This document shows positions 44,384 through 51,570 of a DNA stretch of 64,000 nucleotides, in pieces. Within the stretch, counting starts at the first letter, position 1; every line of letters starts with the position of its first letter. The DNA lies in assembly GCF_900188295.1 (NCBI RefSeq), contig NZ_FZNM01000001.1, positions 1 through 64,000 on the forward strand, read 5' to 3'. The notes beneath the pieces are model-generated. The model worked only from the letters and a program-made list of their open reading frames with translations, was not told the origin of the DNA and made no database searches. Origin of the DNA: Paracoccus sediminis. Lineage in GTDB: Bacteria; Pseudomonadota; Alphaproteobacteria; Rhodobacterales; Rhodobacteraceae. The translations under genes and the position numbers were made by a program.

Positions 44384-44413
44384 GGACCGGAATACAGGCG
44401 GAAGGTGGAATTG
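44384..44413. repeat. 30-bp direct repeat, copy 2 (upstream of integrase)
   Basis: Second copy of the 41876-41905 repeat, 70 bases upstream of the integrase start on the minus strand. The 308-bp gap 44315-44622 that contains it shows no supportable gene. Confidence 0.6.
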
Positions 44414-44622
44414 AACGCTGGCGGCCAATTCCGGACAATGAAAACAGGGAGTTGGCCGTGCAAGCCCAGCGCGCCGGGTGGCCTGAGATGGGGAATCTTA
44501 CTGGCATTTGCATCGACCGTTTGATCGAACCCCGCGCATGGGGTAGGCGAACTCGCGGCCTTCGAGCCCAGCGATTAAGTGATACCGCCAGCGGACCGCA
44601 TAATGACGGAGTAGGATACAAA

Positions 44623-45219
44623 ATGCTTCAACCGACCGAGGCCCCCGGCCAGCTATTCGTGATCGTCATCGACGAGACATATGGAGGGGACGAGGACACT
44701 TGGGAATTCGAGAGCGAACGGTATCGGCGTGATTTGGAGCGGGCGTTTGGAACAACTTTCCAAGAGGCGAACGTTGGGCCCGGCGCCGACATCCCAGCCT
44801 TTCTCACTGATCTGATCAACGCCAGAGTCCCACTCTGGAGCGCCGCGTTGGTTGTGTTCTTCGCGGGCAAGTCCATTAAGGATAGCTTCGAGGCTTGGAT
44901 TGAGATGGCCCGCGCCGTCCGAAGCTTCTTCGATCGCCCTGTGATTTTGGCACGGCACGGCGCAGCGGTCCTCGCCATCGAAGCGGCGCTTGCCGAGATG
45001 AATGGTATCCCAAAAACAATCCGACTGGTTCGCTACCGGGCCGGGCATCTGGCTGAGGATACGTCGCTCCTTGATGCAAACCTAGGCAACGGAATTGAAG
45101 ACAGTCCACCTACCCTGAACCTTGGGTACGTGGTGCATCTCTTCGAGATGGAGGTCGACGGCGTGCTTCTCCGCGTGAGCGTCGACGGCAGGCGGGCTAC
45201 GGTCGCGCGGGTTTCCTGA
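44623..45219 (+). CDS. Hypothetical protein in defence cluster
   Basis: This 198-residue protein (MLQPTEAPGQLFVIVIDETY) was not recognised. It has an acidic N-terminal part (GGDEDTWEFESERYRRDLER), a hydrophobic stretch (LWSAALVVFFAGKSI) that may be a membrane segment or a buried core, and a beta-rich C-terminus. ATG 44623 is the first good start. It lies between the integrase and the HEPN-like gene and is convergent with the latter, so it is probably cargo. Confidence 0.55.
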   Translation: MLQPTEAPGQLFVIVIDETYGGDEDTWEFESERYRRDLERAFGTTFQEANVGPGADIPAFLTDLINARVPLWSAALVVFFAGKSIKDSFEAWIEMARAVRSFFDRPVILARHGAAVLAIEAALAEMNGIPKTIRLVRYRAGHLAEDTSLLDANLGNGIEDSPPTLNLGYVVHLFEMEVDGVLLRVSVDGRRATVARVS

Positions 45220-45258
45220 GCTTTGGTCAGGCCGCCCCGGGTCACCTAAGCATGCTCG

Positions 45259-46200
45259 TCAGTCCATCCAGCCCTCGATGACGCCCTTCAGCTGAATGAT
45301 GCGATCCTGCACCAATGCGGATCTCTCTCCAGCCCAAACGAGCGGATACATAGAGCCACCCTCAACCTGCGAAGCGATCAGGGCGGCATGCTGGTCGGCA
45401 AAGTCGGACCAAGCCGCGTGAGCATCGCGAAGCATGGAGGCGTCCATGCCAGGAAGAGCCGCAACCCGTTCCAATAGCGCGTTCAGTTCCTCCTCCTCGC
45501 CGCGCAGTTTGTCGCCAGCGGCGACATTCATCGCAGTCTGCGTTCGAGGTACTGAGCCATGGAGAACCTCGACAACGGCCCAATCCACCCCGTCGACGAA
45601 CGTTCGGGCGGCATCAATGAAGGCTGTAAGGTCTGAAAGGTCGAATACGGGATCAGCGGGTAGTTCATGTGTTAGGACGTGGCGAACTTCGAAAAGGCGT
45701 GAGAGAGCCACCATCATCGCATTGTAGTTGGTGACGATGGGAGGAAGTGGCCAATCGTCCGACTCCTCTGACCAGCGCGGATGCGCCGCTTTGAGTTTGT
45801 GCGCGAAGCCGGGGATCAAGGTGTCCAAGATGGCCAAGATCCCATCAATCCCGTTTAGGGAAACGGAGTGAGCGATGAAGTCGCCGATCGTCAGCTCGCG
45901 CCGATTCACGTGTGCGGCGAAGGTCAGATCGATCTTCGCGCCTTTGACGAGTTTTTCCGCGCGTTGGAAGGTGGCTTCGTCGCCATCGACCAGCTCGGCG
46001 ATCACCTCACGGAGGAAGACTTCAAGGATCGTCACCAATCGGATCGGCACGAACTGAAGGTGCATAGGCGCCAATCCCGCAATGGTACTGACCTCGGCTC
46101 TAAGCGCATCGATTTGTGCAGCGAGTTCCTGTCCGAGGCGACGATGTTCCCCGCGTCGGGCGTTCCATTCGATGATCTGCTGATAGGGCGAGCGGTGCAT
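45259..46200 (-). CDS. HEPN-like protein with LprI-like C-terminus
   Basis: In this 313-residue protein, residues 30-205 are helical and contain LSRLFEVRHVLTHELP (near 165-180), an R-x4-H pattern as in HEPN nucleases. The last 85 residues (KLRGEEEELNALLERVAALP, then AHAAWSDFADQHAALIASQV and GGSMYPLVWAGE) resemble the lysozyme-inhibitor LprI/DUF1311 fold. The combination suggests a toxin-like RNase coupled to a sensor or inhibitor module. It is divergent from the retron operon and shares its control region (46201-46390). Function is inferred from motifs. Confidence 0.6.
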   Translation of the reverse strand: MHRSPYQQIIEWNARRGEHRRLGQELAAQIDALRAEVSTIAGLAPMHLQFVPIRLVTILEVFLREVIAELVDGDEATFQRAEKLVKGAKIDLTFAAHVNRRELTIGDFIAHSVSLNGIDGILAILDTLIPGFAHKLKAAHPRWSEESDDWPLPPIVTNYNAMMVALSRLFEVRHVLTHELPADPVFDLSDLTAFIDAARTFVDGVDWAVVEVLHGSVPRTQTAMNVAAGDKLRGEEEELNALLERVAALPGMDASMLRDAHAAWSDFADQHAALIASQVEGGSMYPLVWAGERSALVQDRIIQLKGVIEGWMD

Positions 46201-46330
46201 TGTTTCTGCGACATACTTTCTGATCTAATGGCTGATACTTGTCACTCGTTGCGGCAGGCTTCAAGGACGGTTGGCTATTCGCGCCGCTGACGGACATGGT
46301 GCTTGGTTGGCCGCACGTTAGCATAAATGG

Positions 46331-46353
46331 ATTATCACCATTGGTGATTATCT
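46331..46353. promoter_or_regulatory. Palindrome, probable operator
   Basis: ATCACCA-T-TGGTGAT is a perfect 7-bp inverted repeat, extended outward by more pairs after one mismatch (GAT / ATC). It lies between the HEPN-like gene and the retron, just upstream of the predicted retron promoter. The XRE protein of the retron operon is the obvious candidate ligand. Confidence 0.55.
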
Positions 46354-46355
46354 AT

Positions 46356-46384
46356 TTGACTGCATGCGTCGAATCGTTCATGAT
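46356..46384 (+). promoter_or_regulatory. Predicted promoter of retron ncRNA
   Basis: TTGACT, 17 bases, then CATGAT matches sigma-70 boxes at 5/6 and 4/6 positions. A start near 46391 would begin the ncRNA just before the predicted a1 segment. Confidence 0.5.
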
Positions 46385-46390
46385 GGCGTG

Positions 46391-46623
46391 GTGAAGATTG
46401 TTCATCCGAGGAGCAGAACCCGTCTTGAGTTGGGGCCGTGAGCCCTGTGGAGGCCGATGGTCTCCGTCTCAATCCCGTAGCTGGCAGGGACCGCGGACGA
46501 GCGCCGCACCCGCTGGGCACGGGTGCGGCATGTTCGAGGTAAAACGTCGCTGAACTGACCTTCTTCCCGATGGGCACCGGCACTTTCGCCGGTGGGTAAG
46601 AAGGAGACTTTCAGGATGGACAG
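46391..46623 (+). ncRNA. Candidate retron msr-msd RNA
   Basis: Predicted a1 (TTGTTCATCC, 46398-46407) pairs with a2 (GGATGGACAG, 46614-46623) over 10 pairs including two G-U. Between them are a 7-bp hairpin (46449-46465), a perfect 10-bp GC stem (GCCGCACCCG / CGGGTGCGGC, 46503-46529), and a long interrupted stem ending next to a2 (CTGA, CCTTCTT, CACCGGC pairing with GCCGGTG, AAGAAGG, TCAG, 46555-46614). This is the expected msr-msd layout upstream of a retron reverse transcriptase. Exact ends and branching G are not fixed. Confidence 0.6.
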
Positions 46624-46756
46624 GAAAAATCGTCACCAGCGGCGGCGCCGCCGGTCTGGCAGGAACCAAGGGTGGCTCTGGCGAGTCGTCGTTCTGCTGG
46701 GCCAGGCAACATACTACGTTGTTCGTTTTTGGTTCTGGTTTTCGGACCGAGAGTGA
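46616..46756 (+). CDS. 46-residue arginine-rich hydrophobic peptide, candidate retron effector
   Basis: ATG 46616 follows AAGGAG at good distance. The peptide has a very basic N-terminus (MDRKNRHQRRRRRSGR) and then a hydrophobic aromatic stretch (WLWRVVVLLGQATYYVVRFW), ending FSDRE. This reads as a small membrane-inserting protein with a positive-inside anchor. Its start codon lies inside the predicted a2 segment, so ncRNA folding would hide the start and reverse transcription or unpairing could expose it. Small membrane-protein effectors are known in other retron types. The function here is inferred. Confidence 0.55.
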   Translation: MDRKNRHQRRRRRSGRNQGWLWRVVVLLGQATYYVVRFWFWFSDRE

Positions 46757-46791
46757 GCGGCGACCTCGAAAATAGCCGATTGGAGGGAACG

Positions 46792-47118
46792 ATGTCTGAT
46801 GTGAAGCGACCGATGATCAACGACGCCCTTCGCCTGATCCGCCTATACCATGGGTTTTCGCAAGCAGAACTTGCCGAAGAGATTGGACTGTCGCAATCAA
46901 TGATCTCGGAGATCGAGCGCAATGCCAAGCCAGTCTCGATCGAGGTTCTTGAGCGATACAGCCAAAAGCTCGGGGTGCGGATGTCGCAGCTCATGTTCTT
47001 TGCCGAGGAGTTGGAAGGCGAGCCCGTGCAGAAGCGCGGTAAGCTGATCGTCGCGAACCGCGTGTTGAAGCTCCTAGAGTCCTTTTCCCCTAGGGAGCCT
47101 GCTGGTGCGGCACAGTAG
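46792..47118 (+). CDS. XRE-family regulator of the retron operon
   Basis: This 108-residue protein has a canonical XRE helix-turn-helix (YHGFSQAELAEEIGLSQSMI, SEIERNAKPVSIEVLERYSQ, about 20-60) and a short C-terminal tail. ATG 46792 has GGAGG upstream. The 3' end overlaps the RT start by 14 bases. XRE proteins accompany a subset of retrons (type VI in published schemes, as I recall) as regulator or effector partner. Confidence 0.85.
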   Translation: MSDVKRPMINDALRLIRLYHGFSQAELAEEIGLSQSMISEIERNAKPVSIEVLERYSQKLGVRMSQLMFFAEELEGEPVQKRGKLIVANRVLKLLESFSPREPAGAAQ

Positions 47119-48136
47119 GAAGCCGCACCCGTACGAGATTTATGGTCTCGAGAGGTCTCCGTTTGCCCAGCGCCCTACCCAACGGGAGGTCGCCGATCTT
47201 CTGGGCGAAACCAAAGCTGACCTTATCCGCTTGGCCAATTACAAAGACCAGTTCATCGTGCGCCGCCGGGAAAACATAGGCGGCAAGGATCGGGATCTCG
47301 CATATCCGGTGTCGCGGCTTCGTGGCGTGCATGAACGCCTCAAGTTCCATCTCAACAAGGTCCAACAGCCCAGCTATCTCTTTAGCCCGCGTAAGAAGCG
47401 GAGCCAGCGGGACAACGCGGCACTGCATCTCGACCAGGATCAGTACCTGACGATGGACGTAAAGCAATTTTATCCGTCAACGACGGAGGAAATGGTGTAT
47501 CGCTGGTTTGTAGACGAACTCGGGCTGTTCGAGGATGTTGCCGGTCTGCTCACTCGTCTGAGTACCATTGATGGCAAGGCATCCTTCGGCTCGCCGCTCA
47601 CACCTGTGCTCTGCACCCTTGTCCATCGTCCTTTGTTCGACCGCATCTCCGATATCTGCGGCCATCGAGGACTGCGCCATTCTCTTTGGGTCGACGACTT
47701 GACGATTTCTGGAAAATTTGTGCCTGGACAGGTTGTTACGAGCATCCGGGAAGTTATTCGACAGCGCGGTCTACGCTCGCACAAAATCCGATATCGCACG
47801 GGTAACCGACCAGTCATGATAACTGGGATCGGCGTCGTCGGCCGGGATCTTCTCGCGCCCAATTCGCTCAACCTCCGCATTAAGCAGTATTGGCAGGATC
47901 TGCATGATGCGATGACGGCAGAGGAACGGGCCTCATGCGCCCAACGCCTCCTCAGCCAGCTCGGAACCGTCCGGCATATCGTCGGAACGAAGTCTAACGT
48001 GGGGCAGCGAGCGTCCGACCAGATGAACATGCTCAAGCAGAAGCGAGACAAATGGATAAGTGAGGCGAGCCAAGAAGCGTCGAAAAAGAGCGCCGATGAG
48101 GCCGCGCCGATGGAGCATGAAGACATACCGTTCTGA
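47105..48136 (+). CDS. Retron reverse transcriptase
   Basis: This 343-residue RT carries the retron-specific NAxxH motif (DNAALHLDQDQYLTMDVKQF), a GSPLTPVLC turn, the active site LWVDDLTISG, and ITGIGV in place of VTG. WVDD replaces the usual YxDD aromatic with Trp, an unusual variant. It should prime from the branching G of the msr RNA and make msDNA. GTG 47105 is the start that overlaps the XRE stop. It is the last gene before attR. Confidence 0.92.
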   Translation: MRHSRKPHPYEIYGLERSPFAQRPTQREVADLLGETKADLIRLANYKDQFIVRRRENIGGKDRDLAYPVSRLRGVHERLKFHLNKVQQPSYLFSPRKKRSQRDNAALHLDQDQYLTMDVKQFYPSTTEEMVYRWFVDELGLFEDVAGLLTRLSTIDGKASFGSPLTPVLCTLVHRPLFDRISDICGHRGLRHSLWVDDLTISGKFVPGQVVTSIREVIRQRGLRSHKIRYRTGNRPVMITGIGVVGRDLLAPNSLNLRIKQYWQDLHDAMTAEERASCAQRLLSQLGTVRHIVGTKSNVGQRASDQMNMLKQKRDKWISEASQEASKKSADEAAPMEHEDIPF

Positions 48137-48322
48137 TCCGGGCGTGGGCTAAGGTTTTTTTGAGCGCGACTGTGTCAGTGCCATCCGGTCGAAGATTGCG
48201 TCGGCGGTTACCTGCACCTAGCTGACTCTTAGGTAAGACGTGGCAAAAGGCGTTAACCTCTCCTCGCATCGAGTTCGGTGCCAGGTTTGTGGCCTTCGCT
48301 CGTCGGAAGGTAATCTGCTTGG

Positions 48323-48342
48323 CTTGTCAACGTCTGGTCAAC
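48323..48342. repeat. Probable integrase arm-type site, right copy
   Basis: CTTGTCAACGTCTGGTCAAC, 18/20 with 154-173 and in the same orientation, 140 bases inside attR. The surrounding gap 48137-48481 holds no other gene or clear signal. Confidence 0.6.
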
Positions 48343-48481
48343 CCTTGAATTCAGTTTCACCGCGTTCGCTTCCGTTGAAATGAGTTGATTTCCGCCGAGT
48401 GTCGGTCAGTACCTCAACGAATTCAAAGGCATGCTGTGTAAGTGATTGATTTGATTCACTTTACAGGATCGGCGTGGTTGC

Positions 48482-48532
48482 GGCTCATAACCTGAAGGCC
48501 GCAGGTTCAAATCCTGCCCCCGCAACCAAAAT
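48482..48532. other. attR: displaced 3' half of host tRNA-fMet
   Basis: Carries the tRNA segment from the anticodon arm to past CCA with no 5' half upstream. The T stem is GCAGG/CCTGC instead of ACAGG/CCTGT at attL. By the usual logic of tRNA integration this copy is the original chromosomal 3' half. Confidence 0.9.
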
Positions 48533-48556
48533 TACCACGCGATAACGGTGACTTAC

Positions 48557-48581
48557 AAGCCGCCCCTCCGGGCGGCTTTTT
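48557..48581 (+). terminator. Original host tRNA terminator
   Basis: AAGCCGCCC / GGGCGGCTT, a 9-bp stem with a 4-nt loop followed by TTT, lies 25 bases after attR. It would have ended the tRNA-fMet transcript before integration. Confidence 0.85.
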
Positions 48582-48626
48582 GCTGTGCAGATTTTAACTC
48601 AACACCAACTCAACAAAACCGGTGTA

Positions 48627-48669
48627 GCGTGACACGAATTTTTGCAGGGCGTGACACGAATATTTGCAG
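48627..48669. repeat. Tandem 21-bp repeat, possible IS remnant
   Basis: Two copies of GCGTGACACGAATWTTTGCA, period 22, differ at one base. Repeated terminal motifs of this style occur at ends of some insertion sequences (IS21-type ends carry internal repeats); no transposase is nearby. Confidence 0.5.
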
Positions 48670-48764
48670 CATCTGAATTTTGTCCGAGACTTCCGCGTCC
48701 TGACGATTCCATGATCCCGACTGACAGCCGAGGCGCTGTCGATTCGTAGTAATCGGGGGTTCTC

Positions 48765-49286
48765 ATGGTTCTTAAAACAGGCTTTTCAGCAGCACTTGTA
48801 GCGGTTGCGTCAATCGGGTTTGGATCGGCTTCAAACGCGGCCATCCTGTGGACATTCGACGGGACAGTTGTCGATGCAGGCCTCTACTGCGCGTTTCCGG
48901 ACCCAGACGAAGAATGTCAGCCCGACGAAATGCCGATATTCAATTACGCTCTCGGAGAGACGGGCGTCGCGACCGCGCGTATCCGGGCCGGGGTTGTCAC
49001 TTTGAACTTCAACGGCTCCGAGCTTTTCAGTGGCGAGGTTGAGCGAATTGGAAACCGCTATAGCAGCTGGATAGATCGCAACCCCTTTGCAGTGCATCTC
49101 CTCGAATGGAACGATCGTTCGGGGTTTCTTTATTATGAGAACGACGACGTCCCGTAATTCGAGCGGTTTCAACTGCAGCTGGACAATGTCACCATGTCCC
49201 CGATCCCCCTCCCCGCCTCCGCAGCCCTTCTGCCCCTGGGCCTGGGCGCCCTCGCGCTGGTGCGAAGGCGCCGCCGTTCGGCTTAG
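48765..49286 (+). pseudogene. VPLPA-CTERM-type secreted protein with in-frame stop
   Basis: The first 130 codons encode a signal peptide (MVLKTGFSAALVAVASIGFG, AxA-like site) and an acidic exported domain. Then TAA at 49155-49157 interrupts the frame. The same frame continues for 42 codons with DNVTMSPIPLPASAALLPLG and a basic tail (VRRRRRSA), a complete VPLPA-type exosortase sorting signal: PxPLPA motif, hydrophobic helix, Arg cluster. So the stop removes the sorting signal from what was an intact gene. Its final stop overlaps the tail-spike stop on the other strand. Confidence 0.8.
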
Positions 49287-51568
49287 ACCGCAAGCGGCTC
49301 CAGGCAGCCCCGCGAGGGGTTCGGGCCACGCAGGCGGCCCAGCAGATCGCGGGGCAACCTGGGCCATTGGTCCGCATCCTGATAGGCCCCGCTTCCGGGC
49401 GCAGGGCGGTAGAGCTGCACCATGCCGCCCGGCAGTCCGTTGACCGGGTTGTATTTCGGAAGGCTGGTCATCGGGACAGTGCGATGGTCGAACCCGAAAT
49501 CCAGGCTGGTTCCCGCAGGCCAGGTCGCGCCGCTGGTGTTGGTGATCGTGATGGCGCTTGCACCGAACGACACCGCGATCTGGCTTGAAACCGCGGTGTA
49601 GATGGCCCCTGTGGACGCGGCCTCCTCGCTCGCCGCGTCACTGCCGCCGAACCGGATCCAGTGGTCCCTGTGGCGGGACGGATCGGCGGTGAACATGGCC
49701 CGCGCATAGGACGCCGCTTGCCATCCCGCAGGCTGATTGAGGTCGGCATAGGGAATCGTGACCGTTCCCCCAGGGGCGACGGCCGCAGGCAGCCCGGCAG
49801 GCCATGTCCCGCGCGCCACGCCGATCTTGTAGCCGCGGTCGACGGGCGCCCAAAGCGCCTCCAGGTCGAACGGCCCGTCGCTGGTCAAACCATCCGCCCT
49901 GTTTGGGGTATGGACCACGTTGTTGGCGAAGGTGGCCCGTTTGAAATACACGCCGCCGTCTGCGCCCCCGATCGGAACATAGGCCCCGCTGTAATGGGCG
50001 TCGGACACCAGATTGACCACGGTGCAATGCAGGATCGCCACGGCGCTTTCGAGCGAATCCCGATCCAGATCGGGCACCCCTTTCATGCCGATGCTCGATC
50101 CGGGCAGCCAGGGGGCATCGGACGCGATATCCGGCCGGATGACCAGGCAGTTTTCGAGCGCCACGCCCCCGTTGCTGTCATTTCCAAACACCCCTCCCTT
50201 CCGCGATGCGGGGACGATGATGCTTTCCGACATCCGCCCGTTCAGGGCGCGCTGGGTCGAGGGCGCCCCGCCGATGGCATTGCCCCAGGCGACGCTGCCC
50301 TCGATATAGCTGCGGGACACCAGAATCCGGCTGATGGTGTCGTTCTGGTGAATGCGCAGCACCGGCTGCGGGCTGGGCGGCAGGACGGCCCCGTTGCCCG
50401 ACCATTGCCCTTTGCCATGCCCGGAAAAGGATTCGACGATCATCAGGGCGTTTCGTTGGGATCGCAGCGCCGTGTGATCGTTGCGCATCCCGCGTTCGCC
50501 CAGGGATTTTCCGACGCCGTTCATCAGCGCATCCGCGCTGTGAATGCCCTCGCACCCGATAATCAGGAAATGGGACCGATTCCCCGCCGAGGCGTAATAG
50601 CCGAAGTTCTGGAAGTTCCTGGCGGAACAGTTCTGGGCCACGAGATAGGACGGCCGCGAGTCCGACGCGCTGTAGGTGTCGTATCCGTTCCCCACGCCGT
50701 CCGCCAGGCAGTTCCTGACCGCGAGCCAGCCCGTCACCCAGATCGAGAACGCGGCCGGCAGGGACGCGACGTTGCCCGCCGCGGTGCTTTCGATCGTGCT
50801 GTCCCAGGTGCTGCGCACATCGAGGTTTTCCAGGAAGGTGTATTCGACACCCTTTCCCGCCTCGCCGACGACCCGCATGAACGCCACCGCCGATGGGGCG
50901 ACATTGATGATCGCCCGTGCGGATCCCCCATAGGTGCCGACCGTGAAGCGCCCCATGTTCCAGGCGTTCTGGTTGGCCGCCTCGCTTTGCAAGCGAAAGC
51001 CCTCGCTTTCGAACGCCTCTCCCGCCCGGCACAGGATCCGGTGATTGCTGCCCGAGGTCATCGCATAATTCATCGCCGCGTCGAAGGACGCGAAGCGATG
51101 GTCCACGTTGTGCGCAGGCGCCCCGGTCCAGGTGCCGCTCGTGCTCACGATCAGGGGAATATACCCGGCGGGATAGGGATTGACCGTGAAGGTGATCGAG
51201 GCATAGGCGGTGCGCCCCCAGTAATCCGTGACCGCCACCAGGACCGTATGGGTGCCGGGATCATAGATCCGGCAGACGTGCTGATCCCGCGCCCTATTGG
51301 CGTCTCGATGCGCGGGCAGCAGGCGTTCCGGCACATCGAAGGTCGCGCCCGGCATCCCCATGTCCCATTCGCAATGCATCTCGCGAAACGCGGGATCGTA
51401 GGTGATGCCGGTGCGCTTCTTGGTGTGCGAAAAGTTCGCCGGGACCGCCTTGAGAATGATAGGTTCCGGCCCCCCATAGGCGAGATTTGCCGGATCGTGG
51501 GGGCGGGTGATCTCGATGGCCACACTCGGGGCGGACAGGCGTTTGACGGCTGCGGTGATGCTGCCCAT
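49283..51568 (-). CDS. Tail spike / depolymerase-like beta-helix protein
   Basis: This 761-residue protein has an Ig- or cadherin-like N-terminal part (HTVLVAVTDYWGRTAYASIT) and a right-handed beta-helix-like middle with repeated short beta turns and Asn/Gly corners (SGSNHRILCRAGEAFESEGF, LENCLVIRPDI). This fits pectate-lyase-fold tail spikes that bind or cut surface polysaccharide. Catalytic residues cannot be assigned. It is the last gene of the element 2 fibre cluster. Confidence 0.65.
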   Translation of the reverse strand: MGSITAAVKRLSAPSVAIEITRPHDPANLAYGGPEPIILKAVPANFSHTKKRTGITYDPAFREMHCEWDMGMPGATFDVPERLLPAHRDANRARDQHVCRIYDPGTHTVLVAVTDYWGRTAYASITFTVNPYPAGYIPLIVSTSGTWTGAPAHNVDHRFASFDAAMNYAMTSGSNHRILCRAGEAFESEGFRLQSEAANQNAWNMGRFTVGTYGGSARAIINVAPSAVAFMRVVGEAGKGVEYTFLENLDVRSTWDSTIESTAAGNVASLPAAFSIWVTGWLAVRNCLADGVGNGYDTYSASDSRPSYLVAQNCSARNFQNFGYYASAGNRSHFLIIGCEGIHSADALMNGVGKSLGERGMRNDHTALRSQRNALMIVESFSGHGKGQWSGNGAVLPPSPQPVLRIHQNDTISRILVSRSYIEGSVAWGNAIGGAPSTQRALNGRMSESIIVPASRKGGVFGNDSNGGVALENCLVIRPDIASDAPWLPGSSIGMKGVPDLDRDSLESAVAILHCTVVNLVSDAHYSGAYVPIGGADGGVYFKRATFANNVVHTPNRADGLTSDGPFDLEALWAPVDRGYKIGVARGTWPAGLPAAVAPGGTVTIPYADLNQPAGWQAASYARAMFTADPSRHRDHWIRFGGSDAASEEAASTGAIYTAVSSQIAVSFGASAITITNTSGATWPAGTSLDFGFDHRTVPMTSLPKYNPVNGLPGGMVQLYRPAPGSGAYQDADQWPRLPRDLLGRLRGPNPSRGCLEPLAV

Positions 51569-51570
51569 GA

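Noticed and set aside
46555..46614. Long hairpin as an intrinsic terminator
   Set aside because: No T run follows; an AAGGAG ribosome-binding sequence and ATG follow instead, so it fits the msd stem better.
47105..48136. Group II intron or diversity-generating RT
   Set aside because: The NAxxH motif, the ITG motif, the compact size without maturase/HNH domains, and the absence of template/variable repeats favour a retron.
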